A stretch of 64,000 nt of DNA from Telmatactis stephensoni (GCA_029948255.1 JALIZF010001565.1:186001-250000), one strand, 5' to 3'; numbered from the stretch's first letter, positions 54,301 through 64,000 are shown. Made by a program: numbers and translations. The notes: generated by a model not told the origin, from the sequence alone.

Positions 54301-57300
54301 ATTTAACTTTAACGTTCCTACCAAGCCCACCAGCGAGCGGATTATTTTCGGTAATTTGACTACGAGTCAGTAAACAGAAAGCGTGACCGTTGGCCCGGCA
54401 GTAGAGGATTATCCAAATCCGTTTGATCACGTAATCTATCGAACACTCAACTGAAACGTTTTTCGATCGGTGATCCACTCGGAACGATGGCCGCTTTGGT
54501 GTCTTGGAGACAAAATACAACATCAATCAACAAAGACTGCTAAAAACTGCTATGTAAAATATGATGTGGTGTTCATACTAGAAATATAATCCTTTGTCCT
54601 CATTGTTATGGTGTTATTGTTATGCTAGAATTATGCTGTATTTTTCCCTTGGCTCTTCCCGGTCCATCTAAAATATTAATAGCTAACAGTTCTGTCAATA
54701 TAAATGTGCCGGTTCAGATACAGAAAGTTTTATATTTGGATAATCCTCTACTGCCGGGCCAACGGTCACGCTTTCTGTTTACTGACTCGTAGTCAAATTA
54801 CCGAAAATAATCCGCTCGCTGGTGGGCTTGGTAGGAACGTTAAAGTTAAATCTGTCATCACTGGCCCCCTTACCTGTCAAGATAATCCAATTATAGGAGC
54901 AGACGAGAGGACAATAGAAAGAGCTCTATTGCTCCCCCCTCTCTTTTAGAGTGATATTAAGTCGAATTTGATTAACTTATTACTACTAATCGCTAACTAA
55001 AGTTTGGCGGAGCGGGAACTGGACCCCAATTGCAAACGAGTATCGATATTCAAACCGTTGGAACGTTCGTTTGACCAAAGATAAAGCATTATAACAGCTA
55101 GAACAGAGGGCAGAAGGGTCAAAAACAGAGGAAATAATGTGACTTCAGAGCTTCAAAGGATTGACTGCAGATAAGTACAATTTTTAACTTAATTTATTAC
55201 ACATAAACACAACGACTTTGTCCTAGTACCCTTGCCTGAACCAGCCTTGAGTAATCCCCAGAATAGTGACATGAGCTTTATGACATAGACTTCCAAAATT
55301 AAGACGTCTTATCAAAAGTGGTCCTGGAAACGAACCCTGGAGAACCCCTCCATAGTGACATGTTTTACTAAAACACACTTTGTTTTTCATCAATACAGGA
55401 TACGTTAGAACCCAAAGTGGCTCCACAGATGAATCCTGAGGAACGCCCTGATCAGTGAGTCTCACCGTACTTGCTCTTCATGTATTTACTTATTCTGAAA
55501 TCCCCCGCAATGGTCACTCTAAGACTACATAAAGTGTTCTTGTTGAGAGATTCTACTTACAGTATTTTCTCTCGCTTATCCGTTAATAAACATGGACATT
55601 TTTATCGACAGAGCTGTGGAAAAGGTAGAAAATACATCCGCAATTGAACGTCTTTTTGGAGCTGAGGTTGAGCAGTGGAATAAGTGTCGATGTGGAAAGG
55701 ACAGTACAAGAAAGTCGTCGTCGCTGATTTACGATCTCGAGTATCCTGAAATGTCAGGTATCTGATACACAAATACTTAAACCCTTTTGTTTAAATCGAT
55801 GATATTTTGTATCATTATAGACAGTAACACAGATTTTCTTTTCTAGGCAAGCCAGAGAGTACAGTAGTGTCTTTTGAATCTTTAATCGAAGCAACGTTAT
55901 GTCGTGAACAATCCATGCAGGCCTGGTGTGATAAATGTGGTCGCTATCAACCTACAGTAAGTAAATAACGTACGTTTTGAGAAACGTGCCGTTTCGTGAG
56001 CGTGTCAGATCCATACTGTAAGCGTGAGATATTCGTGACGTGAGCGTGTCAGATCCGTGAGCGTGAAATATTCGTGACGTGAGCGTGAGATATTCGTGAT
56101 GTGAGCGTGACAGATCCGTGCTTTGTGCGTGCGACAACCTTGCCATGTTGTAAGTATAAGACATCCGTGCCATTCGCCTGTCACTTCCGTGTTGTTTGCG
56201 TGATTGCCATTGGCGTGACAGATCTGTGCTTTGAACGTTCCATGACTGTGTTGTCTCAAAATTTTGAGTTCCATCTTATTCTATTTTAGGTGCAAACACG
56301 AAAAGTCACTAGTTTACCAGAAGTACTAGCATTCAACTGCCATGTTGATCAGCCGAGTGAAAGCGATGTGTGGAGAACTCAACAAAAGGTGGGTCATCAA
56401 AAGCCTAGAGAGCACAGTTCTCTGATGATGAAGAGTACATCACTTAGTCTGCGAATTTAACCGAAACGTTTATCCTGTCTTTTCTCTTTACGTTCAGTTA
56501 TTAAGCGTTCCTCATCACGAAGAAAAACCAGCACAGACAACAAAGCCATGTCGATATGGAGAAAACTGCACAAGATCGGGCTGCAAGTTTAGACATGATG
56601 TGTAAGTAACCATGCTGGTGCAGGCACTGCGTCCTGTTCCAGGGAACAGTGTTTAGATCTGTAGAATCTCAGGTAACAGATAAAGTCTACAGCACGGTTT
56701 TGAGTGTTTCAGCGCCGTGATAGTCTTCAAAGGCATTATTGTGGATTTTAGGTGTTAAAACTACTGACGTGTGCAAAATAGCCGGATGGTGAGAATGGAG
56801 TTTCATTCCTTTCACCTCCCCCTTCTCTCTCAAATTTCGTATCCTCCCTCCAACTCCCCCCCCCCCCCCCCCTCCCGCCCGTGCCTACCCCCAAACGACG
56901 AATTGCCAACAGTTCAGCAAAATCAAATATCTATTTTCGTGCTTTTCCAGTGTCATTATCGAGGAAGACGATGAACCGAAATCATGGATACCTTTGGTTA
57001 TAAAAATATCAACATCAGACAGCGGACAGTTAATAATTACCAAAGTCGAAGAGGCAAGTTTCATACCTCTAAGTCCTTATCCATATCTCTCCTTAAACTA
57101 CCATGGCCACCCAACATATCCTATTTACATGTTAGCAAGAGACCATAATACTAAGAGAGCGAAACTCGGTGTTGATGTCTGTGCGATGTTCGCGGCGACT
57201 AAAGCTATTTTTAGTAACTTCGCTATCGCGCGCGCAAGGCTCTCAAACTATTGAATTCAAAAGCCGAAAGCAAACGGTTCCGTCCGCACGCACGTCAAAA

Positions 57301-60300
57301 ATCAAATTCTATTGTTTGAGATCCTTGCGCGCACGATGGCGAAGTTACTAAAAATAGCCTTAGTTGCCACGAACATCGCACAGACACCAATACTAAGCTT
57401 CGCTCTCTTAGTATTATGGTCTCTTGATGTTAGCTAATCAGAGATCGGTAATTCGTTTTGACGCACATTCTCAAGTGCGGAGTAGTAGTGTGACCTTTTC
57501 ATTTTCTTCGAATTTTTTGTCATAATGATAAGTTAAGTGTATACAAAATCTCCCAGGAAGGCTAAATTTGGAGAGATGAAGCAAATGACTCGAGTCATCA
57601 GCCTACTACACACTTGGCTCGTAACTTATAAATAATGGTAATTAAACTGAGTGGAGTGCAATTTGGGCCGAAATCATACGAGTGATTACAAAACTGCACG
57701 ACCGCGTAGCGGAAGTGCAGTTTGATAATCACGAGTATGATTTCTGGCCCAAAATTGCACGACACGAAGTTTAATTACCACTTAATTATATCCATTTTGA
57801 AATCTCAACTTTATCAGGAATAACAAAGTCATGCAAACAAAAAGATGCGATTAATGAAGCAAAAGGATGCAATTTAGGAATTAATCGCACACTTTTTAAC
57901 CAATCAGATTGCAGAAATCACCAGTGATTTCAAAATGGATATAATTAAGATGTTAATTAGGTGGCCTCGGTTGGACGCGTCCCACAGTAAGACTAGAGCA
58001 GATTTCGTATGAGTTTCAAAACGGCACCGCACCCCGTTATAAAGGCACACGAGTTGATTATCAACCATCACAATTGGCAAATTTCACACGCACAAAGTAG
58101 ACTTTGTAGATAAATCTTTAATGGCTTATTGCCGTTTTTTGTGTCTTCTAATGTATTTTGTTTTATTACAGGGCGAAAATTCCAAGAAACTCAAGTGTGG
58201 AGAAAATGAAGTGATTTACGATCTCCATGCAACAGTGGGTTATATCCAGGACCCTAAAGTTGGCGGAAACCTCGTCGCTCACATCCATGTAGGAACAACG
58301 TATCATAGCAGAAAAGAGGTAGGGAAAACATTGCACGTGTTCTCCACCAGTAGTCTTTGTTGATGATATTATGTCCTTATTTTACAGGGTGTAACTTGTG
58401 ATCAATGGTACTTGTTCAACGACTTCGCCATAACACCAATATCTCCGGTAAGTTACAATATCCCAGGAAAGTAATAATATCCCCGATAGGTCACAATACC
58501 CCTTGTAAGTCAATAATATCCCCGGCCAGTATCAAGAGACCATAATACTAAGAGAGCGAAACTCAGTATTAATGTCTGTGCGATGTTCGCGGCGACTAGG
58601 GCTGTTTTTAGTAATGGTCCCGTCCGCGCGCACGTCAAAAATCAAATGCTATTCAGTTTCGCTCTCTTAGTATTATGGTCTCTTGCCAGTATAATATCCC
58701 TGGTAAGTAGCATCCTTGGCCTGGGTAATCGATCGATACCCAGTAACGTAATGACCGAATTGTGACCGGCTGTGCCACAAGTAACCATGAGTTTTCCATG
58801 AAATGTAAATCGATGGTTGTCCATTACTTTCTTTAAGATCGAGGCAGTGGTGTTTAATTTGGACTGGAAGTTACCATGTAGTATAATGTTTATAAGAAGA
58901 GATCTTAATAGCAGACATAACCTTACCAGTAAGTAAATGTACAATGATTCTATATAGCTAACGTGCGCTTGGGTTTAAGTCCATTGTCCACTCTTCGTTG
59001 AAAGCGCTCGCAGCGAGTCAGCGAGTACTTTTATTACTCGCAGCGAGTACGAGCGAGTACTCTCTAGCGAGTTGAAAATTTTGAATTATTTTTGCTCGCA
59101 AGTGAGTACTTGCTCAAATTTAACCAATCACGAATTGTGTAGATATCACGTGATTAACAGCACTCGTTAACATAGAGGTCAGAACTAAAGAAATTTGCCT
59201 ATACAAGTCGCGAGAAGTGGAGATTGAACAGCGAGTAAAAATGTTTTCGCTAGCTCGCTGCGAGTACTTTCAGCGAGGAGTGGAAAATGGCCTTTAAGGC
59301 TCTGTGATCTTGGTAATAAGGTTGGAAACTTCTTAAGATGCCAGACTGACAGGGCTGTCTGCTATCTGTGTTCATAGTAGTTCACAAGAAACATTTTTGC
59401 TGTTGAGTGACGGAAAACATTCCCTCCTCAACCCCCCCCCCCCCCCCCCTTCCCGACCACATGTAATGGAGGGCGACATCGTCCCCTCCCCATGCAATAG
59501 AAAATGTTGACCACATTAAGGAGTTCGCTAATGTTATGTGAATATTTTTCCCTTTTCTTAGTTGCGTCACCTATAGATGACAGTATCTTGTTCAGCGACC
59601 ATTCAGTCCGTAGTGACAAAGATGGGCAGTCAAAAATGTTTACGCGTCTTACACCAGATGAGTTGCCAGGAGAAGGTGCTCTAGTTGCTCTGGACGCAGA
59701 GTTCGTCACTTTGAACCAGGTTGGATTGGATTGTTCCATTCTTTTCATGTATGGTCGTTACATATATTCTTTGTAGGCGTTGGTTATATATTCTAGTTGG
59801 TTGGTTGGTTATATATTATAGTCTTTTTGCTGTTGTCTATGTCTTTATTAAGGCATCGGCCCATTTGTTGGTCTTTCTCTATGCGCCTGGATGATTCTTA
59901 CTTAAAATTCGTAACTAGTCAGTCGGTCCCTCATTATGAGGCCGTCCGTCTGTCATTTCACCCGTTCGTCTGTCTGTCTGTCTGTCTGCCTGTCTGTCTG
60001 GAATTCCTAATGTTTCTTTCCTTTCATCTGTTATCGTTACAAATCGTCTTATAGGAAGAAGCAGAAATAAAAAGTGATGGTACTCGTTCCACGATAAAAC
60101 CAAGTCAAATGAGCGCAGCTCGTATAACAGTTGTAAGAGGGTACGTCAGTTATTGCCTCGTATTGTGTATCAATCACGTGACGTAATACTTATTATATTC
60201 TCATTGGACAGGGAGCCAGGACTACTAGAGGGGGTACCATTCATTGACGATTATATCTCCACCTCAGAGCAGGTTTGTACCGGAAGTATTATCGTTGACA

Positions 60301-62651
60301 TGCACTCATCCTGAAAAGTATCAAGTATTGTCAAAGTAACCCTAGTATTGACGCCTAATCAAAATAACTTAGCTAGAGTTGACGATGGATTGAAATGTTA
60401 GAACACGCATAGATTGCCTTGGTTGACGCCCAGCTATTTTCCACGCTTGCAAGATATTTGAAGATCTCGCTTTTATGATAATAATTGCAAAATAAAAATT
60501 CTCGAAACCTCGACAACAGTAAAGATCGTCTTGATTTTTATTTAGTAGAATTCAGGCCCTCTAGTCTCATGGTTGTTAAAAAGAATCTTGCGTTGAGCAG
60601 TATCGGAAGTCCAGGATTCATTATCCTCAGAAATCCTTTCGTCTTCCTGTCACACTTCCCGACGCACGTTATCTCCGTGGATGGAGCTCTAGTAAATGGA
60701 GTTAGTTGAGCGAAAAGCAACTTTCTGAAGCTGTTTTAATTAAACGATTGTTTTCTTCTGCTAGGTTGTAGACTACCTTACGAAGTTTTCTGGAATCAAA
60801 CCAGGCGATCTAGATATCAGTATGTCATCCAAACACCTGACCACACTCAAAACTACGTACCTCAAGATACGAGCTCTTACTGATCGTAAAGTCAAGTTTG
60901 TTGGCCACGGTCTAAAGAAAGATTTCCGTGTTATCAACCTCATGGTGAGTAGCCGGTGCCCTCTAGGGAGGGGTGGGGACGGGAAAGGCCTAGGGAGGAG
61001 TGGTCGGGTCTCTATACCTCCTTGTTCTCCTCCCTCCTCTCCCTAGAGGACCGCTACGTAGAATTGTGTGCAGGAAGTCGTCTCAGTTGAAACATTGACA
61101 ATGAAATCGTCTATAAAATAGGTAAAAGCAAAGCAAAGGTAAAGCAACCGTGTTTAACGTCGGTACCTCGTGACAGTTGCACGCTGATAAACTTGAGACC
61201 GACGGTACATGCTTTACCCTCTCTCTCCATCAGTGCTCCATTTAAGGGTATTTAAAGCTATTTAAAGCTACACAGAAAGGAAAGAAGTCAAAACTAGGAT
61301 GTGAGGTCACTGGGAATGGAACTTGGATCTCTCAAGCATTTTATCAATCGTTGTTTGATCGTTAGGTTCCCAAAGCTCAAGTTTTTGATACCGTGGAACT
61401 GTTTCACCTTCCAAGACAAAGATATCTCTCTCTTCGTTTCCTGGCCTGGTACTTTTTAGGTAAGCTTCCTTTGTATTTCACTCCCTCTTTTTGACGTTGT
61501 TCAACGACAACTGCTCTCTTGCATTGACCAACCAAGCCACTATCTTGGCCACCGATGTTTCCCTTAACAACTGTTAGCGTACATTGTTGCATTTAAAGTT
61601 GGCCTAAAGGCCCGGTAATACGAGCAACAAAATCGTGCAACTTGTCGCGCAACAGTGTTGCGTTGCAAGTTGCAGAGCAAATGTTGCTCGTATTACCACC
61701 CCGCGCGCAACAAATTTTCTTTGTTGCACGAAGTAGAAGCACTGTCTACTTTTTGCAACAAAGAAAATTTGTTGCGCGCGGGGTGGTAATACGAGCAACA
61801 TTTGCTCTGCAACTTGCAACGCAACACTGTTGCGCGACAAGTTGCACGATTTTATTGCTCGTATTACCGGGCCTTAACGTAAAGTGGCACTTGTTGTTGC
61901 AAGACTGAATTGGAGGCAACATTATGTTGAAATCTGGAAGCTCGTTCAGAAAACCTGCAATTATGTTAGCGCAACAGTTTTGCTCTAAAAATCGAACTTA
62001 TAATGTGAATGTGACAATCTGAGCTAAACGTTGCCTTCTACTGTAACCGTCATTACCTTTAATCATAAGTACCGTAGAACCACCCCTTACGGACAGCTCG
62101 ATAACATAGACACCTCTCTATAACGAAAAGGTCTATGTCCCGACCGCTGGAATCTCCATCTTACATCTTCTCGGATAAGGACGTTAGATCCCACGCCTGG
62201 TTTGATTCGTTCTAACCCTGCATCAGGTGGACATAGATCCTGCTGTACTATTTGCAAAGAGTAGGGGATTGTAGCCCGGTGTCCTTACTACTAACACTTA
62301 AGTGCATTTGATCATATCTATGTGGAATTTGCGCTATAAAAATCCTAAAATTTCATTTTCATTTCTTTGTAAATGGAACCTCTATAAAACGGACACCTGT
62401 ATATTACGGACTCTTAAGTCCTTCAGTGCCCGCTTTAAAGAGGTTTTACTGTATTTTTTATAGGTCTTAACATCCAATCACAGACGCACGATAGTATAGA
62501 GGATGCTTGCACCGCGTTGAGACTTTACCGTAAATACACAGAGCTTACAAAGGACGGCGACCAAGCGGAATTCAAGAAAATTTTAAAGCAGCTTTACGAG
62601 GATGGAAGGAAATGTAATTGGAAAGTTGGTGGGGGAAGTAACGAGGACTGA
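44756..62651 (+). CDS. PAN2: PAN2, catalytic subunit of the PAN2-PAN3 poly(A) deadenylase (32 coding exons)
   Basis: Coding exons: 44756-44896, 45136-45302, 45475-45595, 46509-46583, 46984-47102, 47571-47646, 48189-48257, 48517-48661, 49325-49407, 49528-49601, 49975-50025, 50163-50259, 50655-50742, 51012-51077, 51698-51792, 52761-52889, 53634-53783, 55399-55454, 55612-55757, 55847-55956, 56290-56388, 56498-56601, 56951-57053, 58172-58318, 58388-58447, 58838-58928, 59562-59719, 60055-60140, 60212-60272, 60765-60944, 61366-61459, 62464-62651. All phases agree, giving 1142 residues (human 1202). Order: WD40-type propeller (exons 1-9), PAN3-binding linker (exons 10-14), UCH-like domain without catalytic Cys ([10 protein letters not shown]) and DEDD exonuclease with D932, E934 (LDAEFV), D1042 and H1089/D1094 (HDSIEDA). 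The enzyme shortens mRNA poly(A) tails in the cytoplasm. Odd points are a CCCH finger at 737-752 and a GC-AG intron after exon 23. The N-terminus is shorter than in human. Confidence 0.96.
45335..45377. repeat. (CT)n microsatellite in PAN2 intron 2
   Basis: About 20 CT units lie 33 bp after the exon-2 donor and end in CTCTCTTGCAG, which mimics an acceptor. The true acceptor of exon 3 is 97 bp further on and is the one that keeps the phase. Confidence 0.9.
46051..46277. mobile_element. 227-bp fold-back MITE in PAN2 intron 3
   Basis: Ends are GCTACAATAGTCCCCTTCAC and GTGAAGGGGACTATTGTAGC. The arms continue through GGCACAGGGAAC-type and CGAAGCGAGACGAA / TTCGTCTCGCTTCG pairs. Confidence 0.85.
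46640..46955. repeat. Two adjacent imperfect palindromes in PAN2 intron 4
   Basis: The first pairs AACATATGCAGA...GTGCTGCTCATTAGCAG (about 46668-46706) with CTGCTAATGAGCAGCACAC (about 46772). The second pairs GATGGGGCAAATGGCAAA (46874) with TTGCCATTCGCAGTTCGCCCC (46931). No exon is affected. Confidence 0.6.
48812..48970. repeat. AT-rich microsatellite cluster in PAN2 intron 8
   Basis: Alternating TTAA and TTTA tetranucleotide runs are followed by an (AAT)n run, all within the intron between exons 8 and 9. Confidence 0.9.
51851..52506. repeat. ~36-bp minisatellite in PAN2 intron 15, about 18 units
   Basis: The core unit reads GTGACAGACTCTGTCTTACT then GTGACCATGTCAGGGC. Some units have internal deletions that shorten them. 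Because the unit is a multiple of three without stops in some frames, it creates spurious open frames on both strands. It stops about 255 bp before exon 16. Confidence 0.92.
52975..53530. mobile_element. Palindromic element in PAN2 intron 16 bracketed by a local duplication
   Basis: A palindrome (about 53090-53285: TCCGTGCTCCGTT / AACGGAGCACGGA, AGTAATACAGCAC / GTGCTGTATTACT) is followed by an AATCAGAGCGCGCGT end. On both sides lies sequence of the type GTTATAGAGAGGTGTCCGTA (about 53035 and 53489), so the element sits in or beside a duplicated repeat. Confidence 0.7.
53945..55245. mobile_element. 1.3-kb element with ~480-bp inverted arms in PAN2 intron 17
   Basis: The left arm (about 53945-54425) and right arm (about 54730-55245) are reverse complements almost throughout, for example CTTTAGTTAGCGATTAGTAG against CTACTAATCGCTAACTAAAG. 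The ~300-bp centre (about 54426-54729) is unpaired. The two arms explain mirrored ~80-114-codon open frames; none is a real gene. No transposase. Confidence 0.85.
55235..55465. repeat. Diverged ~98-bp tandem repeat overlapping PAN2 exon 18
   Basis: Three spaced units share a GAACC...GAGAA/GTAA...CC...AGTGA pattern starting near 55235, 55332 and 55430. The second and third also share AAGTGGTCC / AAGTGGCTCC. The third unit lies in and just after exon 18 (55399-55454). Confidence 0.4.
55985..56240. repeat. Degenerate GTGAGCGTG/ATATTCGTGACGTG repeat in PAN2 intron 20
   Basis: Short words such as GTGAGCGTGAGATATTCGTG and GTGTCAGATCCGTG alternate irregularly. No ORF of interest; the exon-20 and exon-21 splice sites are outside it. 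Confidence 0.75.
56549..56596 (+). other. CCCH zinc finger encoded in PAN2 exon 22
   Basis: Residues 737-752 read [16 protein letters not shown], a C-x5-C-x4-C-x3-H pattern (C737, C743, C748, H752). The spacing is that of Nab2/ZC3H14-type tandem fingers that bind poly(A). It falls between UCH-region segments aligning with human NCEVNS... and NVWLPFSIRM, where human PAN2 as I recall it has no such cluster. The flanking sequence (KPAQTTKP) looks like linker. Both exon boundaries are consensus and in phase. Confidence 0.85.
57136..57426. mobile_element. 291-bp MITE with 7-bp target duplication in PAN2 intron 23
   Basis: Perfect ends CAAGAGACCATAATACTAAG / CTTAGTATTATGGTCTCTTG are flanked by ATGTTAG on both sides (57129-57135 and 57427-57433). 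The arms are complementary almost to the centre. A 7-8-bp duplication is closest to hAT-like elements. It starts 82 bp after the GC donor. Confidence 0.88.
57636..57951. repeat. Two abutting palindromic elements in PAN2 intron 23
   Basis: 57636-57782 is a palindrome with ends GTAATTAAACT-type and AAGTTTAATTACC, centred on CGACCGCGTAGCGG. 57782-57951 has ends TTAATTATATCCATTTTGAA / TTCAAAATGGATATAATTAA. Confidence 0.75.
58533..58685. mobile_element. 153-bp deletion derivative of the 57136 MITE, in PAN2 intron 25
   Basis: It has the same ends as 57136-57426 and the same inner words (TGTGCGATGTTCGCGGCGAC, CGCGCACGTCAAAAATCAAA) but lacks the middle. CCAGTAT flanks both sides (58526-58532 and 58686-58692). 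Confidence 0.88.
58978..59298. mobile_element. ~320-bp inverted-repeat element rich in AGCGAGTA words, PAN2 intron 26
   Basis: The left end (TCCACTCTTCGTTGAAAG, CTCGCAGCGAG) and right end (CTCGCTGCGAGTACTTTCAG, CGAGGAGTGGA) are complementary. AGCGAGTAC-type words are repeated inside both arms. Confidence 0.78.
61608..61874. mobile_element. 267-bp near-perfect palindromic MITE, GGTAATACGAGCAAC family, PAN2 intron 31
   Basis: Ends are AGGCCCGGTAATACGAGCAA and TTGCTCGTATTACCGGGCCT, with the centre near 61741. TAA flanks both sides (61605-61607 and 61875-61877), a 3-bp duplication typical of PIF/Harbinger. It is a relative of 27505-27923. Confidence 0.88.
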
Positions 62652-62755
62652 TCATTTTAAATCTAGTACATTCGTGAATATAGTTTTGTACATAAACAAG
62701 ATAATATAAACGTTTTACAAACGGATTGTAACAGAAAACTAGGTATTATAATAAG

Positions 62756-62761
62756 AATAAA
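62756..62761 (+). terminator. PAN2 polyadenylation signal
   Basis: The first canonical AATAAA after the TGA lies 105 bp downstream in AT-rich sequence. No other canonical signal intervenes, so this is the likely 3' end signal. Confidence 0.6.
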
Positions 62762-62809
62762 ATTAACATTTCATTCTTCAGTTGTAGTTTGTTTTATATC
62801 ATAATTGGT

Positions 62810-63120
62810 ATATCACACGCGCTCTGATTGGTCGAGAACCGTATGTTATTACGGTACACACGCATAGATGACGTCATAGAATCTTATACGCGCGCTCTGA
62901 TTGGTTGAAATGTTCCGACGATTGTATAAAACATATTTTTCCGTGGGTCTGAACTCTAATAGATTCACAGAAGACGTCAAAATGTGGTGAGAACAACAGT
63001 CATGACTCGACACTCGATTTCGTCTCGTGACGTACTTTTTTGTTCTCACCATATTTTAACGTCATCTGTGGATCTATTAGAGTACAGACGCACGGAAAAG
63101 TGGAATCTATTTGTTAAATT
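62810..63120. repeat. Inverted-repeat element between PAN2 and PRADC1
   Basis: GCGCTCTGATTGGT words occur twice (about 62819 and 62893). A palindrome at about 62945-63095 pairs CTAATAGATTCACAGAAGACG with CGTCATCTGTGGATCTATTAG, and GGTGAGAACAA with TTGTTCTCACC. Probably one or two MITEs. No gene. Confidence 0.7.
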
Positions 63121-63289
63121 TTGCGTCAAATTTTTTTTTTACATTACGCGTCAATACAGATTGCAGTCCGTGAAAATAATTAAAGCCGGTCATTTTCTGG
63201 TCTCTACCCTTTAGGAGGTGTCATTCTAGATTTCTAGGGTTTCACTTATAGAAATGACTGGCTATAGTGTGTAGGAACCGAAGCAAAAT

Positions 63290-63405
63290 GGTTTCCATTT
63301 TATTTCGTGTTCGGTCATCTGATTTGCATGACCCGGATCCGGAAGTAAATATGCACAGGTTACCCACAATTCATAGATAAAATCTCTGTTATTGAGGAAG
63401 TCGAA
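63290..63405 (+). promoter_or_regulatory. PRADC1 proximal promoter / 5' UTR
   Basis: A consensus ETS-family word (CCGGAAGTAA at about 63340) and a ZNF143/Staf-like word (ACCCACAATTCA at about 63362) lie 40-66 bp before the ATG. No TATA box is seen. Assignment is by motif appearance only. Confidence 0.35.
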
Positions 63406-63953
63406 ATGGAACTGAAGGCATTACGAATTCTAACTGTTTTAGTTTTAGCTTGTTTTTGGCAACTATGCTCAAGTATGTGACACCAAATTTAGTTTAAATT
63501 AACTTGATATAAGTAAATGTCCAATTTTAAAAAAATTCGTTGCTTTACAGGCTTACAGAGATTATATACCGCGTCCGATTTTATGCTGTTTGAGAGTAGT
63601 TCCCTGGTATATTTCGAAATCCTCAGTCCAGAAAAACTTCGTTATATTTTCAAAGTACGGCCTGCTAAGGATTTTGGCTCTTTATTTGTAAGTATAATAA
63701 TTTTTTGGTGTTAATTTGGAGCGGATGTTTTATTTTTGCAGAATGATTTCTGAAATTTTGATGTATTAAAATTATGATGATGAGTCATCATTCCGAGACT
63801 AAGTTTATAAATATGCTTATTGAATTACAATTTGTTTTCACAGAAACTCCAGTTTAATCGTGTTCGTCTCGTTGCTGCAGAACCATCAGATGGTTGTCAA
63901 CAATTAACTAACAGTATAGCTTTAAATGGTGCAATAGCACTGGTTAATAGAGG
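63406..63953 (+). CDS. PRADC1: PRADC1, protease-associated domain protein (first three exons; gene continues past window)
   Basis: Coding exons seen are 63406-63472 (donor A|GTATGT), 63551-63687 (donor TTT|GTAAGT) and 63844-63953 (donor GG|GTAAGA). Phases 1, 0 and 2 are consistent. The first exon encodes a signal peptide (MELKALRILTVLVLACFWQL). The mature part includes LVYFEILSPEKLRYIFKVRP and AKDFGSLF, then VRLVAAEPSDGC and GAIALVNRG. These match human PRADC1 segments YLYFQVLSPGDIRYIF, PAKDFGGIF, VPAEPPEAC and IALVERGGCSF. PRADC1 is a secreted glycoprotein made almost only of a PA domain; its precise role is poorly defined. The remaining part of the PA domain lies beyond the window. Confidence 0.93.
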
Positions 63954-64000
63954 GTAAGACAGTCCATAATGTATTTAAGGTCATTTAACATATAAATTAA

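Noticed and set aside
54182..54949. Two mirrored 80-114-codon ORFs in PAN2 intron 17
   Set aside because: They are the two arms of one inverted repeat, encode the same peptide on opposite strands, and have no family features.
55223..55465. Reverse-strand frame with [12 protein letters not shown], resembling the reverse-transcriptase GVPQGS motif
   Set aside because: No other RT motif is present, the similarity recurs with a ~98-bp period, and the sense strand there holds PAN2 exon 18; treated as tandem-repeat coincidence.
61604..61908. Identical ORFs on both strands in PAN2 intron 31
   Set aside because: They result from a near-perfect palindromic MITE, not from genes.

Overview
The window is eukaryotic: genes are split by GT-AG introns, intergenic DNA is AT-rich, and transposon debris is dense. 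PAN2 and PRADC1 are animal-type orthologues. A CR1/L2-like LINE, tRNA-derived SINE, Penelope-like fragment and many fold-back elements in intron-rich DNA suggest a non-bilaterian invertebrate, most likely an anthozoan cnidarian such as a stony coral. That placement is inference. All recognised host genes lie on the + strand.

Region 1 (1-41894) is a head-to-tail array of eight units of one two-exon gene. The predicted ~430-residue membrane protein belongs to the CLN3/battenin family of lysosomal proteins. Exon 1 is 457 nt in all six copies that have it and ends in phase 1; exon 2 resumes with GG and encodes about 277 further residues. The units are A (exon 2 only, cut by the window edge), B, C (pseudogene), D, E, F, G (exon-2-only pseudogene) and H. 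Five complete open copies remain: B, D, E, F and H. Coding exons are very similar and mosaic, which suggests gene conversion or recent unequal crossing-over. Introns run from 0.75 to 8.7 kb, mostly because of transposon insertions.

Because the introns and flanks are paralogous, many insertions can be dated against an empty site elsewhere in the array. The largest is a ~4.1-kb LINE with an intact 1250-codon ORF in the intron of copy H. Others are fold-back elements, several of them with target-site duplications, and a 1.4-kb palindrome nested in an older palindrome beside a SINE.

Region 2 (41895-44755) is intergenic with two strong hairpins and the PAN2 promoter/5' UTR. Region 3 (44756-62651) is a complete PAN2 gene, the catalytic subunit of the PAN2-PAN3 poly(A) nuclease. 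I resolved 32 coding exons (1142 residues) with all junctions in phase, one GC-AG intron, and a CCCH zinc finger inside the UCH-like region. Region 4 (63406 to the end) is the 5' part of PRADC1, a secreted protease-associated-domain protein. The CLN3-like family, PAN2 and PRADC1 have no obvious shared pathway; the theme of the window is tandem duplication plus transposon bombardment.
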